DNA of 64,000 nucleotides from JAUWGC01 sp963753055 (GCA_963753055.1 CAVWAP010000004.1:744001-808000); one strand, 5' to 3'; positions 19,148 through 28,782 are shown, counted from the first letter of the stretch. Numbers and translations: made by a program. The notes: generated from the sequence alone by a model not told the origin.

Positions 19148-19591
19148 TTACATAAAAAGTTGTTTCATGAAATTATACCCCTTATGATAAATTCCGGGAC
19201 TTGAACTTTCTCTGGGACCTGCAATGTTCAGGATATGAATATTGTTGTCGATGATCCATTGATGGATATCTTGAAGCTCCGGTTCGGATGAGAGATCGAC
19301 AAGGAAGTAAGGCTTTTTTTGTTCTATAGCCAGTTTTCTTGTCAGGATTGTGCCCCTGTCTTCTACAGCATCAAACAATATCAAGGTAGCATCAGTGTCC
19401 CTGACGTTTAATTCTGTTCTTACTGGATATTCAGAAGAACCGCATTCAGTTAAAGGATACTTTACGGGTATTATTCCATCTTCAGCGAGCCTTCCTTCAG
19501 GGCACCAGCCTCCAGCCTCCAGACCATTATCCATTGCATAATCCAATGCGGCACGGTCGATACCGGTCTGCCCACCAGAAAGGATTTTGAT
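19148..19591 (-). CDS. Putative molybdenum carrier-like protein (YpsA/LOG-like fold), start unresolved
   Basis: From the first Met (19546) the frame would lack the family's key loop. Reading upstream in the same frame gives KILSGGQTGIDRAALDYAM, the N-terminal motif of the molybdenum-cofactor-carrier family, followed by GGWCPEGRLAEDG. No ATG, GTG or TTG exists in frame between this motif and a TAA near 19650; 19591 is an ATC codon giving the usual family length (147 residues). Start by ATC, or a small frameshift, are both possible. It overlaps or abuts the end of the phosphate permease gene. Family members have a Rossmann-like fold; actual ligand unproven. Confidence 0.75.
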   Translation of the reverse strand: MKILSGGQTGIDRAALDYAMDNGLEAGGWCPEGRLAEDGIIPVKYPLTECGSSEYPVRTELNVRDTDATLILFDAVEDRGTILTRKLAIEQKKPYFLVDLSSEPELQDIHQWIIDNNIHILNIAGPRESSSPGIYHKGYNFMKQLFM

Positions 19592-19592
19592 T

Positions 19593-21854
19593 TTAAGATG
19601 AGAGTTGATTATCGTTTGAGTTCTTTTGATAGGTGATAAAATCCCTTTGAGATTTTACCAGGTTCACAATGTATAAAATCAGGTTCTTTAACTCTTCAAG
19701 GATGCCTAAATACAATACACTGTTCCTGGTTCCAACTTCATTGTTTTTGATCCTTCGGATTTGCTTTTTCTTAAGCTTTTCAATAAAATCAAGCAGCTTT
19801 TGCTGAGTAGCAAGAATCAGCTCGATTTCTTCAAAATAACCTTTCTTAACAGCATTAATTGATTCAGATATTAATATAGAAATCTCTCCCACTAGTTCTT
19901 CCAGTTCGGTCTTCTGATCGTTGGAGATGCTTTTATGGTTATTGTCAACGTGCTTTAAAACCGGCTCAATAATATATGTTAAGCAGTGTGCTATTTCTCT
20001 TAAATAATCAAGCACCTGAACATAATAGTGCCCGGTTTCAATAGAATCCTCCTCCAGTTTATTGATAGTCTTATGAATATTATCTTTTAGTTCTTTTGAC
20101 TTATCATTAACTACTTTAATTTTCTTGCTTACTTTCCTGAGTTTCTTCATGTCTTCATCTGCAAGACCTGCAAAAGAATCTTTGAGGATACCCGGAATGA
20201 ATTTGATGGTTTCTGTAACTGTAGTTGAACACTTCGAGATAATATTTTCACCATTAAGGGTCTCCTCATCATTTTCTTCAGCTTCTTTCTTGGTATTTTC
20301 CTTTTCTTTCTTTTTGAAGAAAATATGTGTTCTTACCACAAGCGATATAGCTAATAATACTAAAATGGTTATTCCGACATAACCTGTATAGTGAATCAGT
20401 ACAGCAAACAAGGCTGCAACTGTAAACGCAGTAATGGCAGTCATAAACCATCCGCCAATAACTGTGAATACACCTGTGACCCGGTAAACAGCACTCTCAC
20501 GTCCCCAGGCCCTGTCAGCCAATGATGTCCCCATGGCTGTCATAAAGGTTACATAGGTCGTGGAGAGAGGTAGCTTCAGAGAGGTTGCAAATGCAATAAG
20601 AATACTGGCTACTGTCAGGTTGGAAGAAGCCCTGAGCAGGTCGAAAGAAGCGGAATCCTTTGAGCTCTTTTCGAATTTTGGCCTGGCAAATCGATTATTT
20701 AAAGCTTTTGCTGATGCAGCTGGAATGATCTTAGATATACTGTTGTTCACAGATACAGCAAATTTTACGATGGACCTTGACAGGAAGGTTGAACCAAATC
20801 GTTCTTCTCCTTCTACCTGGCGGGCGAGGCTGAGTTCCGTACGTGTTACCGCCATGGCCTTCTTTGATAACCACAATGTAATGGTCATGATTGCACCTGC
20901 GGCCAGAAGTAAAAATGTGGGGGTTTGTATTTTCTCCGTCAATGCAACCATCGGGAAATGGGCATGTCCGACAGACAGATATTCCTTATATGCTTCGATG
21001 CCGGCAAGTGGTACACCAATGAAGTTCACCAGGTCATTTCCTGCAAATGCCATGGCCAATGCAAATGTGCCAACTAAAATGATGAACCTGGGAATGTTAA
21101 ACTTGAAAGCCCAATGCAGTAATTGAAGGAGTACTGTCCATCCCACAAAACAATAAGCAATAATTAAAACGGTGTTGGAATTTATCCAATCAAGCATTTC
21201 GGGTGTTATAATTGAAGATCCCTTAGCACCTTTGATAAGGATGAAATAAGTGATGGCCGTTATACAGATACCACCCCATATTGATCCAAAAAACCTTAAT
21301 TTTTTCTCGTACTGGAAAGAAAATACCACTCTTGTGATAAATTGTACAATGGCTCCTACAAGGAAGGCAATAAATACAGAAAGCAAAATCCCACTGATAA
21401 TAGCAAGGGCTTTTTCAGAATTTATATACTTACCGAGGTCTGCAATAGTATCCTCATTCCCTCCGATCTTTATCAGTGAAACTGCGACTGCGGCACCCAA
21501 CAACTCAAAAACAATGGAAACCGTGGTCGAGGTGGGCAGCCCGAAGGTGTTGAAGAAGTCAAGGAGAATGATATCAGTCAGCATCACTGCAAGAAAAATG
21601 ATCATAATCTCTGAAAAGAAGAACTGATCCGGATGAAAAATACCTTTCCTGGCTACTTCCATGAGTCCACTCGAGAAAGTGGCCCCCACTATAATACCCA
21701 GACTGGCAATGATCAGAATAACCATCACCGGAGCTGCCTTTGCACCTATGGCTGAGTTGAGGAAGTTTACAGCATCGTTACTGACCCCGACTACTAAATC
21801 GGAAACAGCAAGTATAACCAGTACAATAACAATGAGGAGATAAATACTTTCCAT
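19593..21854 (-). CDS. PiT-family inorganic phosphate permease with C-terminal PhoU-like domain
   Basis: 753 residues, far longer than plain PiT proteins (about 500). Two PiT repeats are seen: VSNDAVNFLNSAIGAKAAP near residue 24 and AGNDLVNFIGVPLAG near 268, with about 12 membrane helices up to residue 510. The last 210 residues are cytosolic, charged and helical, with LREIAHCLTYIIEPVLKHV, resembling PhoU-type helical bundles. Such fusions are seen in Bacteroidota. Imports phosphate with a cation; the PhoU-like tail may sense or gate. A TATCTTTG box lies 20 bases upstream. Divergent from a porin gene. Confidence 0.92.
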   Translation of the reverse strand: MESIYLLIVIVLVILAVSDLVVGVSNDAVNFLNSAIGAKAAPVMVILIIASLGIIVGATFSSGLMEVARKGIFHPDQFFFSEIMIIFLAVMLTDIILLDFFNTFGLPTSTTVSIVFELLGAAVAVSLIKIGGNEDTIADLGKYINSEKALAIISGILLSVFIAFLVGAIVQFITRVVFSFQYEKKLRFFGSIWGGICITAITYFILIKGAKGSSIITPEMLDWINSNTVLIIAYCFVGWTVLLQLLHWAFKFNIPRFIILVGTFALAMAFAGNDLVNFIGVPLAGIEAYKEYLSVGHAHFPMVALTEKIQTPTFLLLAAGAIMTITLWLSKKAMAVTRTELSLARQVEGEERFGSTFLSRSIVKFAVSVNNSISKIIPAASAKALNNRFARPKFEKSSKDSASFDLLRASSNLTVASILIAFATSLKLPLSTTYVTFMTAMGTSLADRAWGRESAVYRVTGVFTVIGGWFMTAITAFTVAALFAVLIHYTGYVGITILVLLAISLVVRTHIFFKKKEKENTKKEAEENDEETLNGENIISKCSTTVTETIKFIPGILKDSFAGLADEDMKKLRKVSKKIKVVNDKSKELKDNIHKTINKLEEDSIETGHYYVQVLDYLREIAHCLTYIIEPVLKHVDNNHKSISNDQKTELEELVGEISILISESINAVKKGYFEEIELILATQQKLLDFIEKLKKKQIRRIKNNEVGTRNSVLYLGILEELKNLILYIVNLVKSQRDFITYQKNSNDNQLSS

Positions 21855-21873
21855 TCGCTGATTTTAAGGAGGA

Positions 21874-21881
21874 CAAAGATA
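21874..21881 (-). promoter_or_regulatory. Candidate -7 box (TATCTTTG) for the phosphate permease
   Basis: Matches TAnnTTTG on the minus strand, 20 bases before the permease ATG. No convincing TTG at the -33 distance. Confidence 0.55.
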
Positions 21882-21962
21882 ATTACAAGTACGCAATTTA
21901 AATTTGATCTAATATTAAGTAATAGTTAATTTTTATATCATTGTGAGCACAAAAATACGTAC

Positions 21963-21994
21963 TTGATTTCCAACCCATCATCTGCATTAATTCG
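21963..21994 (+). promoter_or_regulatory. Candidate promoter for the porin gene (TTG-N22-TAATTCG)
   Basis: A TTG at 21963 is followed after 22 bases by TAATTCG, which differs from TAnnTTTG at one position. The porin ATG is about 30 bases downstream. It shares the divergent gap with the phosphate-permease promoter. Confidence 0.4.
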
Positions 21995-22023
21995 CAAATA
22001 TGCAATAATTAATTTTAATACTT

Positions 22024-23034
22024 ATGAAATTAATAAAAAAATTTTCTGCAACCATTCTGATTTTTTTCTGCACAGGTTTGATAAATGCACAAAGCAATGA
22101 TTCAACTGCCTTTAAACCCTATGGAAGCCCCATTATTAAAGTCTTTGCGAATTTTCATAATTCGATAAATAAAGGTGATCAATTTACAGGATTTGAAATA
22201 CGACGGGCTTACCTTGGTTATGAATACAATTTGAGTGAGCATTTTTATGCTGTTGTCAAAATTGACATTGGTAGCCCTGATGATATTTCTGCTTTTTCAT
22301 TGATAAGAAGGTACGCTTATTTTAAGAATGCTGCTTTACGATATACGTGGAAAAACTTCCGGATTGATGCCGGGTTGATTGACATGCAGCATTTTATACT
22401 CCAGGAGAAATTCTGGGGATACCGATATATAGCCCGGTCCTTTTCTGACAGATACAGATTTGGACCTAAGGCAGATATAGGTGTCGATTTCATGTATACT
22501 TTTCGCGAACTGTTCACTATTGACCTTACTATTTCCAATGGGGAAGGCTACAAAAACCTCCAAAGGGATCAAACATTAAAAACTGCATTTGGCATTACCA
22601 TTACACCAATAAAGGGATTAAGTATACGTGGATATTTTGATCTGATGGAGAAGGATATTTATGAAGCAACATTGTCAACATTCATTGGATATAAGTTTAA
22701 GAAATTATTCAGGGTTGGATTTGAGTTTAATTATAAATTCAATGATGGCTTCATGGAAAATCAAGACAGGTACGGCATATCATCATATGCTACTGTTCAT
22801 CTTCACAAGAAAATTGAAATTTTTGGCAGGTATGATTATGTTGTCTCGAATATTCTTCCTGATGATTTTGTGCCCTGGAGGCTTGCGGCAGATGGAAGTT
22901 CAATCATCTCTGGAATACAATATGCTCCCATCAAAAGAGTTAAGTTATCATTGAATTACCAGGACTGGGTTCCTTATGCAAAGGATGCGTCCAATATTTC
23001 ATTTATCTTTCTTAATCTTGAATTCAAATACTAA
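22024..23034 (+). CDS. Outer-membrane porin, phosphate-selective-porin (OprO/P)-like
   Basis: 336 residues. Signal peptide (about residues 1-22, ending INAQ), then alternating hydrophobic beta strands and a C-terminal strand ending in an aromatic residue (FIFLNLEFKY), as in outer-membrane barrels. GFEIRRAYLGYEY near the start is the pattern of OprO/OprP-type porins (R-R-A-x-LG). Divergent from the PiT-PhoU permease, which suggests passage of phosphate across the outer membrane to that permease. Ion selectivity cannot be read from sequence. Confidence 0.78.
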   Translation: MKLIKKFSATILIFFCTGLINAQSNDSTAFKPYGSPIIKVFANFHNSINKGDQFTGFEIRRAYLGYEYNLSEHFYAVVKIDIGSPDDISAFSLIRRYAYFKNAALRYTWKNFRIDAGLIDMQHFILQEKFWGYRYIARSFSDRYRFGPKADIGVDFMYTFRELFTIDLTISNGEGYKNLQRDQTLKTAFGITITPIKGLSIRGYFDLMEKDIYEATLSTFIGYKFKKLFRVGFEFNYKFNDGFMENQDRYGISSYATVHLHKKIEIFGRYDYVVSNILPDDFVPWRLAADGSSIISGIQYAPIKRVKLSLNYQDWVPYAKDASNISFIFLNLEFKY

Positions 23035-23056
23035 CTGGTTAAATATATAAAGAGCC

Positions 23057-24406
23057 ATGACAAAAAGAGTGTTGTTGATATTGATTTTAATTGTGCCCCT
23101 GATTTATATGGGTTGTCGAAAAAGTGATTATGAAACACCCGGTGGTACCCAAACGATTACAGATAAAGGTGAAGGTACCGGAACTACCACCTGGACAAAA
23201 GATAATTCTTACCTGCTTGAAGGATTCGTGTTCGTGAATGATGGTCAGGTGCTTACCATAGAGCCGGGAACAGTGATCAGGTTCAAAACGGGGCAGGGAT
23301 CTGCAGCTTCTGCATTGATAGTAGCGAGAGGTGGAAAGATTATAGCAGAAGGTACTTCCTTGGAACCGATAGTTTTTACAGTAGAAGGTGATGATCTTCA
23401 GGGATCAGTACCAATTGAGGCCAAGGGCTTATGGGGAGGTGTTATCCTGTTGGGAAGGGCACGGCTCAACCTCTCCGCTTCGGAAGCTCATATTGAAGGA
23501 ATCCCTATCACTGAACCCAGGGCCGTTTATGGAGGGTTTGACGATAATGATAATTCCGGTATTTTCAAATATATTTCAATCCGCCACAGCGGAACAAATA
23601 TTGGAGAAGGTAATGAGATCAATGGTTTGACAATGGGTGGTGTAGGCGATCAAACAGTTATTGATCATGTGGAAGTGATTTCAAATGCAGATGACGGAAT
23701 TGAATGTTTTGGAGGAACGGTTAATTGCCGTAACATAGTTATTGCTTTTTGTGGTGATGACGCCTTTGATTTTGATATAGGTTACCGTGGTTTTGGGCAA
23801 TTCTGGCTTGTTGTGCAACAAAATGCGGAAGGAGACAAGCTTATAGAAGGCAGCGGTGGTATTGATCCGGTTGCTGGACAACCTTACTCAACCCCGGTTA
23901 TCTTCAATAGCACCTTTATTGGACGGGGCGCCTATGTCTTAAATAAAACTGGATTGATCAATAATAATGGAGCCGGTACATATGCCAACAATATTTTCTT
24001 GAATCAAAGCACAGGGTTTTTTGTTGAATATGTGGAAAATGCCATGGATAGCTACCAGCAATTTGAGCAAGGGAACCTGCAGATAAAGAACAATGTGTTC
24101 TATGATGTGGCAGGAAACGATACGATCAACATATTTAATGTATATGCTTCTGAAGGGGTTGATGTCAGTAACCAAAATTCAATCTTTAAATCCTATTTCA
24201 ATTCCGCAAAGAACAAAGTTGCAGACCCGGGGATTCAATATTCAGATGATTCATTGTATCCTATTCCCGAAGGAAATGTCTTCGATAACCTGGCTGACTA
24301 TCCTGATGCATGGTTTGAACAGGTCGGCTACAAAGGGGCATTCTATACATATAACTGGGCTTCAGGATGGACACTGTTAAGCCAATCGGGCTACCTGCAA
24401 GATTAG
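23057..24406 (+). CDS. Surface lipoprotein with right-handed beta-helix-like repeats
   Basis: 449 residues. Lipoprotein signal ending LIYMGCRKSD (Cys about residue 20). The body has the pattern of a widespread Bacteroidota family: TTTWTKDNSYLLEGFVFV, LTIEPGTVIRF, LIVARGGKIIAEG, GLWGGVILLGRA, and GDDAFDFDIGYRG, which form stacked short beta strands. Such proteins are often mis-annotated as transporters. It follows the porin by 22 bases and is likely co-transcribed, so a cell-surface role linked to the porin is possible. Molecular function unknown. Confidence 0.78.
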   Translation: MTKRVLLILILIVPLIYMGCRKSDYETPGGTQTITDKGEGTGTTTWTKDNSYLLEGFVFVNDGQVLTIEPGTVIRFKTGQGSAASALIVARGGKIIAEGTSLEPIVFTVEGDDLQGSVPIEAKGLWGGVILLGRARLNLSASEAHIEGIPITEPRAVYGGFDDNDNSGIFKYISIRHSGTNIGEGNEINGLTMGGVGDQTVIDHVEVISNADDGIECFGGTVNCRNIVIAFCGDDAFDFDIGYRGFGQFWLVVQQNAEGDKLIEGSGGIDPVAGQPYSTPVIFNSTFIGRGAYVLNKTGLINNNGAGTYANNIFLNQSTGFFVEYVENAMDSYQQFEQGNLQIKNNVFYDVAGNDTINIFNVYASEGVDVSNQNSIFKSYFNSAKNKVADPGIQYSDDSLYPIPEGNVFDNLADYPDAWFEQVGYKGAFYTYNWASGWTLLSQSGYLQD

Positions 24407-25998
24407 TTTTTTGTCCTGCAGTACTTTTGTAATGCTGTTCGCGCCAGGGTGGAACCCATTGAGGAGGCCATCTCCCAATCTTCACATGCCCTGCTGTATT
24501 GTTTGAGCTGATACCTGGCAATACCGCGATTATAATAAGCATCTGCGTATTCAGGTTTAAGCTTTATTGATCGGTCAAAGTCTTTAACAGCACCACCAAA
24601 GTCATTCATTATCCCCCTGACAATGCCTCTGTTGTTCAGCGCTAATATGTTATCAGGATTCCGTTTGAGTGATTCGTTAAAATCACCTAGAGCGCCCGGA
24701 TAATCCTGGTACCTGTCACGCACATTCCCCCTGAAGAAATAAGCTGTAGCCATCGTTGCTTTTGAGCCATCCTGCTCAATAACAGCTGATAGTAACCGTT
24801 CCGGGTTTTCCCAGACTTTTGTCCGCTGGAATGCAGCAACTCCACAGTATCCCAGGTATATAATTATTCCTATGATAATAGCGGTTTTAAATTTCTCAAG
24901 CCTGATACTGCGTGAATCAAATAGAATTTTAACACCAAAACCAATGATGAAAATGAGCCCCAGGTATGGGAGGTAGACATATCTCTCACCGGCCAGGAAC
25001 ATACGTGACCAGAAAATCGGAAGAACCGGCGCAATGGACAGCAGAAAAAACATAGATCCAAAGATCAATTCCTTTTTATAGTTTCTGGCCTTCCAGATGC
25101 CAAAGACAATCAGGGCGATAATCAGAATGGAGAAGTAATATTCTATCGGTAACCAGGCATTACTTTCTTCCGGGAATCCATAAATTACTGATAATCTTAC
25201 AGGAACAATAAACTTAAACAGGTATAGGACAACTGCATAGGAAAGAATAAACAGCCTATTGATGAAGCCAAAGGAATATTCCATTCCTTCCAGGTGTCCG
25301 AATGACTTGGCTGCATCAATAGTTATCATTCCGAAAATAAAAGAAAGCAGCAGCAATGGTATCTTGTCAACTATTGCCTTTCGGGAAAAGGCCCCTGTTT
25401 TCAAATAGTCTATTAAGATTAAGATCAATGGCAATGTCAGGGCCATGGACTTGGAGAAAAGGGCCAGGATGAAAAACAGCAGGGTCAAAAAATAAAACTT
25501 TAAAGATCTGTTTTCAAGGTATTTGAGATAGCTTAAGAGTGCTCCAAGGTAGAATACGGTAAAAAGAGTTGTACTTCTTGCTGCAATCCAGGCAACAGGT
25601 TCAACATTCATGGGGTGAATGGCAAAAAGCAAAGCTGATATGCCGGCTGCTAACTGGCTCCGGGTTAATTGCATAAAAATCCAAAAGACCAGTGCGATAT
25701 TTATTAGATGCAGGAAGACATTTGTTGCATGGAAAGGTGCTGGCTTTGTCCCGGATAACTGATGATTAACTGCAATGCTTAATACAGACAGGGGCTGGTA
25801 CATTCCCAGGTAATAATTACTGAAATAATTCCCGATATTATTAATGCTTAACTCTGATATATGCTTGTCTTCCAGGTACTCTCCATCGTCCCAGCCCCAC
25901 AGGATCCCATTATTAAATGACTTTGAATATATCAGGATAGTCAGGATCAGTATGCCGATCAGAATAAACAGGCGGGTCTTTTTTTCTGCTTTTCCCAA
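24403..25998 (-). CDS. TMTC/PMT-like polytopic membrane protein with C-terminal TPRs
   Basis: 531 residues. About ten membrane helices up to residue 395, then three to four TPR units (residues 405-520; ALGDFNESLKRNPDNILALN, AVKDFDRSIKLKPEYADAYY). The N-terminal loop GWDDGEYLED after the first helix is like the acidic DD motif of GT-C glycosyltransferases. Family resembles TMTC-type O-mannosyltransferases and related bacterial proteins. Could glycosylate exported proteins. Last gene of a three-gene unit after the lipoprotein and aldose epimerase; its end overlaps the convergent beta-helix lipoprotein gene by four bases. Confidence 0.8.
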   Translation of the reverse strand: MGKAEKKTRLFILIGILILTILIYSKSFNNGILWGWDDGEYLEDKHISELSINNIGNYFSNYYLGMYQPLSVLSIAVNHQLSGTKPAPFHATNVFLHLINIALVFWIFMQLTRSQLAAGISALLFAIHPMNVEPVAWIAARSTTLFTVFYLGALLSYLKYLENRSLKFYFLTLLFFILALFSKSMALTLPLILILIDYLKTGAFSRKAIVDKIPLLLLSFIFGMITIDAAKSFGHLEGMEYSFGFINRLFILSYAVVLYLFKFIVPVRLSVIYGFPEESNAWLPIEYYFSILIIALIVFGIWKARNYKKELIFGSMFFLLSIAPVLPIFWSRMFLAGERYVYLPYLGLIFIIGFGVKILFDSRSIRLEKFKTAIIIGIIIYLGYCGVAAFQRTKVWENPERLLSAVIEQDGSKATMATAYFFRGNVRDRYQDYPGALGDFNESLKRNPDNILALNNRGIVRGIMNDFGGAVKDFDRSIKLKPEYADAYYNRGIARYQLKQYSRACEDWEMASSMGSTLARTALQKYCRTKN

Positions 25999-26004
25999 AG
26001 CGTA

Positions 26005-27156
26005 TTATTTTTTTACTGAGAATTTGTAGATAGTAGTATATTCGTAAGTCTCACCAGGATTGAGTATGGCATCAGGGAAATCTGGCTGATTGGGAGAATC
26101 GGGAAAATGTTGTGTCTCCAGGCAGAAACCATACCTTTCATGATATTTCTTTTGACTTTTACCGGTGATGCTGCCATCAAGAAAATTGCCTGAATAAAAT
26201 TGCATTCCTGGTTCAGAGGTGAACACTTCCATGACCCTGCCCGATGTTGGTTCTTCAACTCTTGCCACCAGGGCCATCTTCCCATCATTATTCAATACAT
26301 AATTATGGTCATAGCCTCCTTCAACCAAATTTATCCGTTCACCTATGGCATGCGGTTTCCTGAAATCCATTGGCGTGTTTTCCACTGATCCAAGCTCTCC
26401 GGTTGGGATCAGGTTTTCATTGACAACAGTATACCTGTCGGCATCGATCATCATCAGGTGACTGTAAATATCACCATTTCCTTCGCCGGCCAGGTTGAAA
26501 TAGCTATGATGGGTGATATTTACAGGAGTGGGCTGGTCAGCCGTTGCATGATAATTGATGATAAGTTCATTCTCATTATTGAGTGTGTAAATTACCTGAA
26601 CATCCATGTTCCCTGGATAACCTTCCTCCCCGTCGGGACTGTAATAGTTGAGTATTAATGACACGCTGTCTGACCCTGCTGCATCATCTGTATTCCATAC
26701 TTTCTTATCAAAGCCTTCAATACCGCCATGAAGATGATTTGGTCCGTTATTGGCTGCCAGCTGATAGGTTTTTCCGTTCAGTTCGAATTTGCCATTTGCA
26801 ATACGGTTTGCATACCTGCCAACAATTGCTCCAAAATATGGATGTCCTTTAAGATATGGATCCAAACGATTAAATCCCAGGGCAATATCATCGAACTCCC
26901 CGTTTTTATCCGGTACTATAATTGATGTTACGATCCCACCATAGTTAGTGATCTTTACTTCTACTCCGTTTTTATTCTTAAGGGTGAACAGGTAGACCTG
27001 CTCAGAATCATCAACCAGGCCGAACCTTTCTTTTGTCAGGTGCATATTAAACTCCTTTGATAATTTGTGTGTTTTCTTTTTTGATGAGTCTTCAACACAG
27101 GAAGCTATGATCAAAATGATCAGGGCTGTGAATAAAAACAAAAACCTTTTAATCAT
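26005..27156 (-). CDS. galM: Aldose 1-epimerase, lipoprotein form
   Basis: 383 residues from the ATG at 27156, which overlaps the stop codon of the upstream gene (ATGATTAA). An earlier Met would add residues encoded inside that gene. Lipoprotein signal MIKRFLFLFTALIILIIASC, then a full mutarotase domain: TNYGGIVTSI, YANRIANGKF, catalytic His in NITHHSYFNLAGEG and Glu in FCLETQHFPDSP. Interconverts alpha and beta anomers of galactose, glucose or xylose; the signal places it in the periplasm or on a membrane. Confidence 0.93.
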   Translation of the reverse strand: MIKRFLFLFTALIILIIASCVEDSSKKKTHKLSKEFNMHLTKERFGLVDDSEQVYLFTLKNKNGVEVKITNYGGIVTSIIVPDKNGEFDDIALGFNRLDPYLKGHPYFGAIVGRYANRIANGKFELNGKTYQLAANNGPNHLHGGIEGFDKKVWNTDDAAGSDSVSLILNYYSPDGEEGYPGNMDVQVIYTLNNENELIINYHATADQPTPVNITHHSYFNLAGEGNGDIYSHLMMIDADRYTVVNENLIPTGELGSVENTPMDFRKPHAIGERINLVEGGYDHNYVLNNDGKMALVARVEEPTSGRVMEVFTSEPGMQFYSGNFLDGSITGKSQKKYHERYGFCLETQHFPDSPNQPDFPDAILNPGETYEYTTIYKFSVKK

Positions 27157-28654
27157 ATCTGAAAAAATTAGACATATATATATATTCAAAAGCTCCCATG
27201 TCCGGATCAATAATACGTGTATTGCCATCCAGGTCTTTTTGAATTATATCGAAGTACGGAGATGAGTTAATGACCTCAGGGTTACCAACATCGATGGCAG
27301 GTGACAGGGAGTCAAGCCGGTAATTATTTGTTATATAATCAAGGAATAATGGATCTTCGTTTTGGATGCAGGATGGGAATACAGATTGATTACTGATATC
27401 CCAACTTGTTTTCAGCAGGCAGTTCTCAAACCTGTAATCGAATAATCCGGAGCTGATGCTTGCAGTATCAATTTCCTCTGTCCGGTTTCCATAATTGATG
27501 CAATTGCCAAAGTAGGCATTCAGGTCAAATACATAAGTGTTGAATTCACTATCGATAAAGTAATTAGTCATGACCAGGTTGCCGGTCTCCCGGGCGCTGT
27601 ATGTCCAGAAATTACCAAAGGTGCAATGCCTGAAGTCGTATATACCTCCCCAGGTCAGGGCAAGACTGTAATTGCCACAATTGCCTATTACATTATTGAT
27701 ACCAGTAATATTATACCAGCGTGCCAGCAGACCGATACCACTCATGTTTTCAATTACCGTGTTGGTAAGCAGAAGCTGCCTGGGCAGAGGATCGTTGATA
27801 TTAAAATTCTCCACCTGCAACCCAATAAAACCATTTCGGATAATTGCATAATTAATTATATTCTCGGTGCTGCCTTCCATGATCCAGATACGGTCCCATT
27901 GCCCGGGCAGGTCACTGAAAAAGGACTCCAGACGATCTCCCTGGAAGACAACAGGGTCTTCACGTGTACCATTAACTTTAATATTTCCACCTCTGTATAC
28001 CCACAGTCCCGAACCATCATGGAAATATATTTGTGTGCCCGCACCCACCGTTAAAGACCCGGCGGAGTCAACAACCCCATAACCATATACTACATATGGA
28101 AGGGTATTGTCCCAGGATACGTGCTCATTCTCACCTGCTATGATCTTGAACTTCGGAAACCCTGGTATTTTGGTGTCAGCAACTATATAATTGGCATTCT
28201 GTCCCCATGCTACAAGGTTGACATCCTGGATGTTTCCATTTGTCTGAAAGATAATGGAATCCTCAACGACAAAAGGTGCCGTAACATCGCCTGGATCTAT
28301 AGTTGCCCGGATGAAAATGTAAATACTGTCGTCGGCCGGGATCTCAACATCATTTTCAACAAGGGTGGGGGAACCGTTAATATTGATTCTGTAGTTTGAT
28401 GCAATCCCCCCGGCCAGGCTGATTGAAGAAACCTTTACTGGTTTACTGTTGTTATTATAGACTTTAAGTGACTGCGTGACAGAGCCTATGCTTACAAATA
28501 CGGTATCAAAAATTATTGTATCAGTTGAGAAGGACAACATAATATTGGGATCTGTGTCAAAGTCATCCGGCTTCCTGCACTGATTGAAAATGAAGAGAAA
28601 GAGAATGAGAATCAGGATAATCCTGAGGTATTTTTTGCTGGATAATTGAAACAT
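27149..28654 (-). CDS. Bacteroidota lipoprotein with beta-helix-like domain
   Basis: 501 residues from the ATG at 28654 (MFQLSSKKYLRI). An in-frame ATG seven codons earlier lies on a TATATTTG box and is probably not transcribed. Lipoprotein signal ends FNQCRKPD. An Ig-like region follows (SFSTDTIIFDTVFVSIGS, SLKVYNNNSKPVKV), then parallel-beta-helix-like stretches (GAGTQIYFHDGSGLWVYRGG, NTVIENMSGIG). The C-terminus has LSPAIDVGNP and DLDGNTRIIDPDMGAFEY, typical of Bacteroidota polysaccharide-lyase-like/surface beta-helix proteins. Exposed on a membrane; function unknown. First gene of the unit with the epimerase and TMTC-like genes. Confidence 0.8.
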   Translation of the reverse strand: MFQLSSKKYLRIILILILFLFIFNQCRKPDDFDTDPNIMLSFSTDTIIFDTVFVSIGSVTQSLKVYNNNSKPVKVSSISLAGGIASNYRININGSPTLVENDVEIPADDSIYIFIRATIDPGDVTAPFVVEDSIIFQTNGNIQDVNLVAWGQNANYIVADTKIPGFPKFKIIAGENEHVSWDNTLPYVVYGYGVVDSAGSLTVGAGTQIYFHDGSGLWVYRGGNIKVNGTREDPVVFQGDRLESFFSDLPGQWDRIWIMEGSTENIINYAIIRNGFIGLQVENFNINDPLPRQLLLTNTVIENMSGIGLLARWYNITGINNVIGNCGNYSLALTWGGIYDFRHCTFGNFWTYSARETGNLVMTNYFIDSEFNTYVFDLNAYFGNCINYGNRTEEIDTASISSGLFDYRFENCLLKTSWDISNQSVFPSCIQNEDPLFLDYITNNYRLDSLSPAIDVGNPEVINSSPYFDIIQKDLDGNTRIIDPDMGAFEYIYMSNFFRYD

Positions 28655-28672
28655 TGAAAAAAATCTTGGTGT

Positions 28673-28680
28673 CAAATATA
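28673..28680 (-). promoter_or_regulatory. Candidate -7 box (TATATTTG) for the lipoprotein-galM operon
   Basis: Matches TAnnTTTG on the minus strand. Its place over the first in-frame ATG favours the start at 28654. Confidence 0.5.
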
Positions 28681-28723
28681 ATCAATCATTTAATCATACG
28701 TTTTTTTTGTACCATTATTGTTA

Positions 28724-28759
28724 CAGGGTGAATCCCTGTTGGTAATTAGATTATATTTG
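28724..28759 (+). promoter_or_regulatory. Inverted repeat plus -7 box (TATATTTG) upstream of outer-membrane protein gene
   Basis: CAGGG-TGAAT-CCCTG at 28724-28738 is a perfect 5-bp inverted repeat, followed 13 bases later by TATATTTG (28752-28759). The gene's ATG is 23 bases further on. The repeat sits where an operator could act; a short hairpin role is the alternative. Confidence 0.45.
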
Positions 28760-28782
28760 TTCTTTTTTCGAAAAACAACTTA

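Noticed and set aside
20560..21126. 188-codon open frame antisense to the phosphate permease
   Set aside because: Mirror of membrane-helix codons in the PiT gene; no start signal or family signs.
23057..24406. Transporter annotation of the beta-helix lipoprotein
   Set aside because: Members are sometimes labelled as multidrug transporters, but there are no membrane helices beyond the lipoprotein signal.
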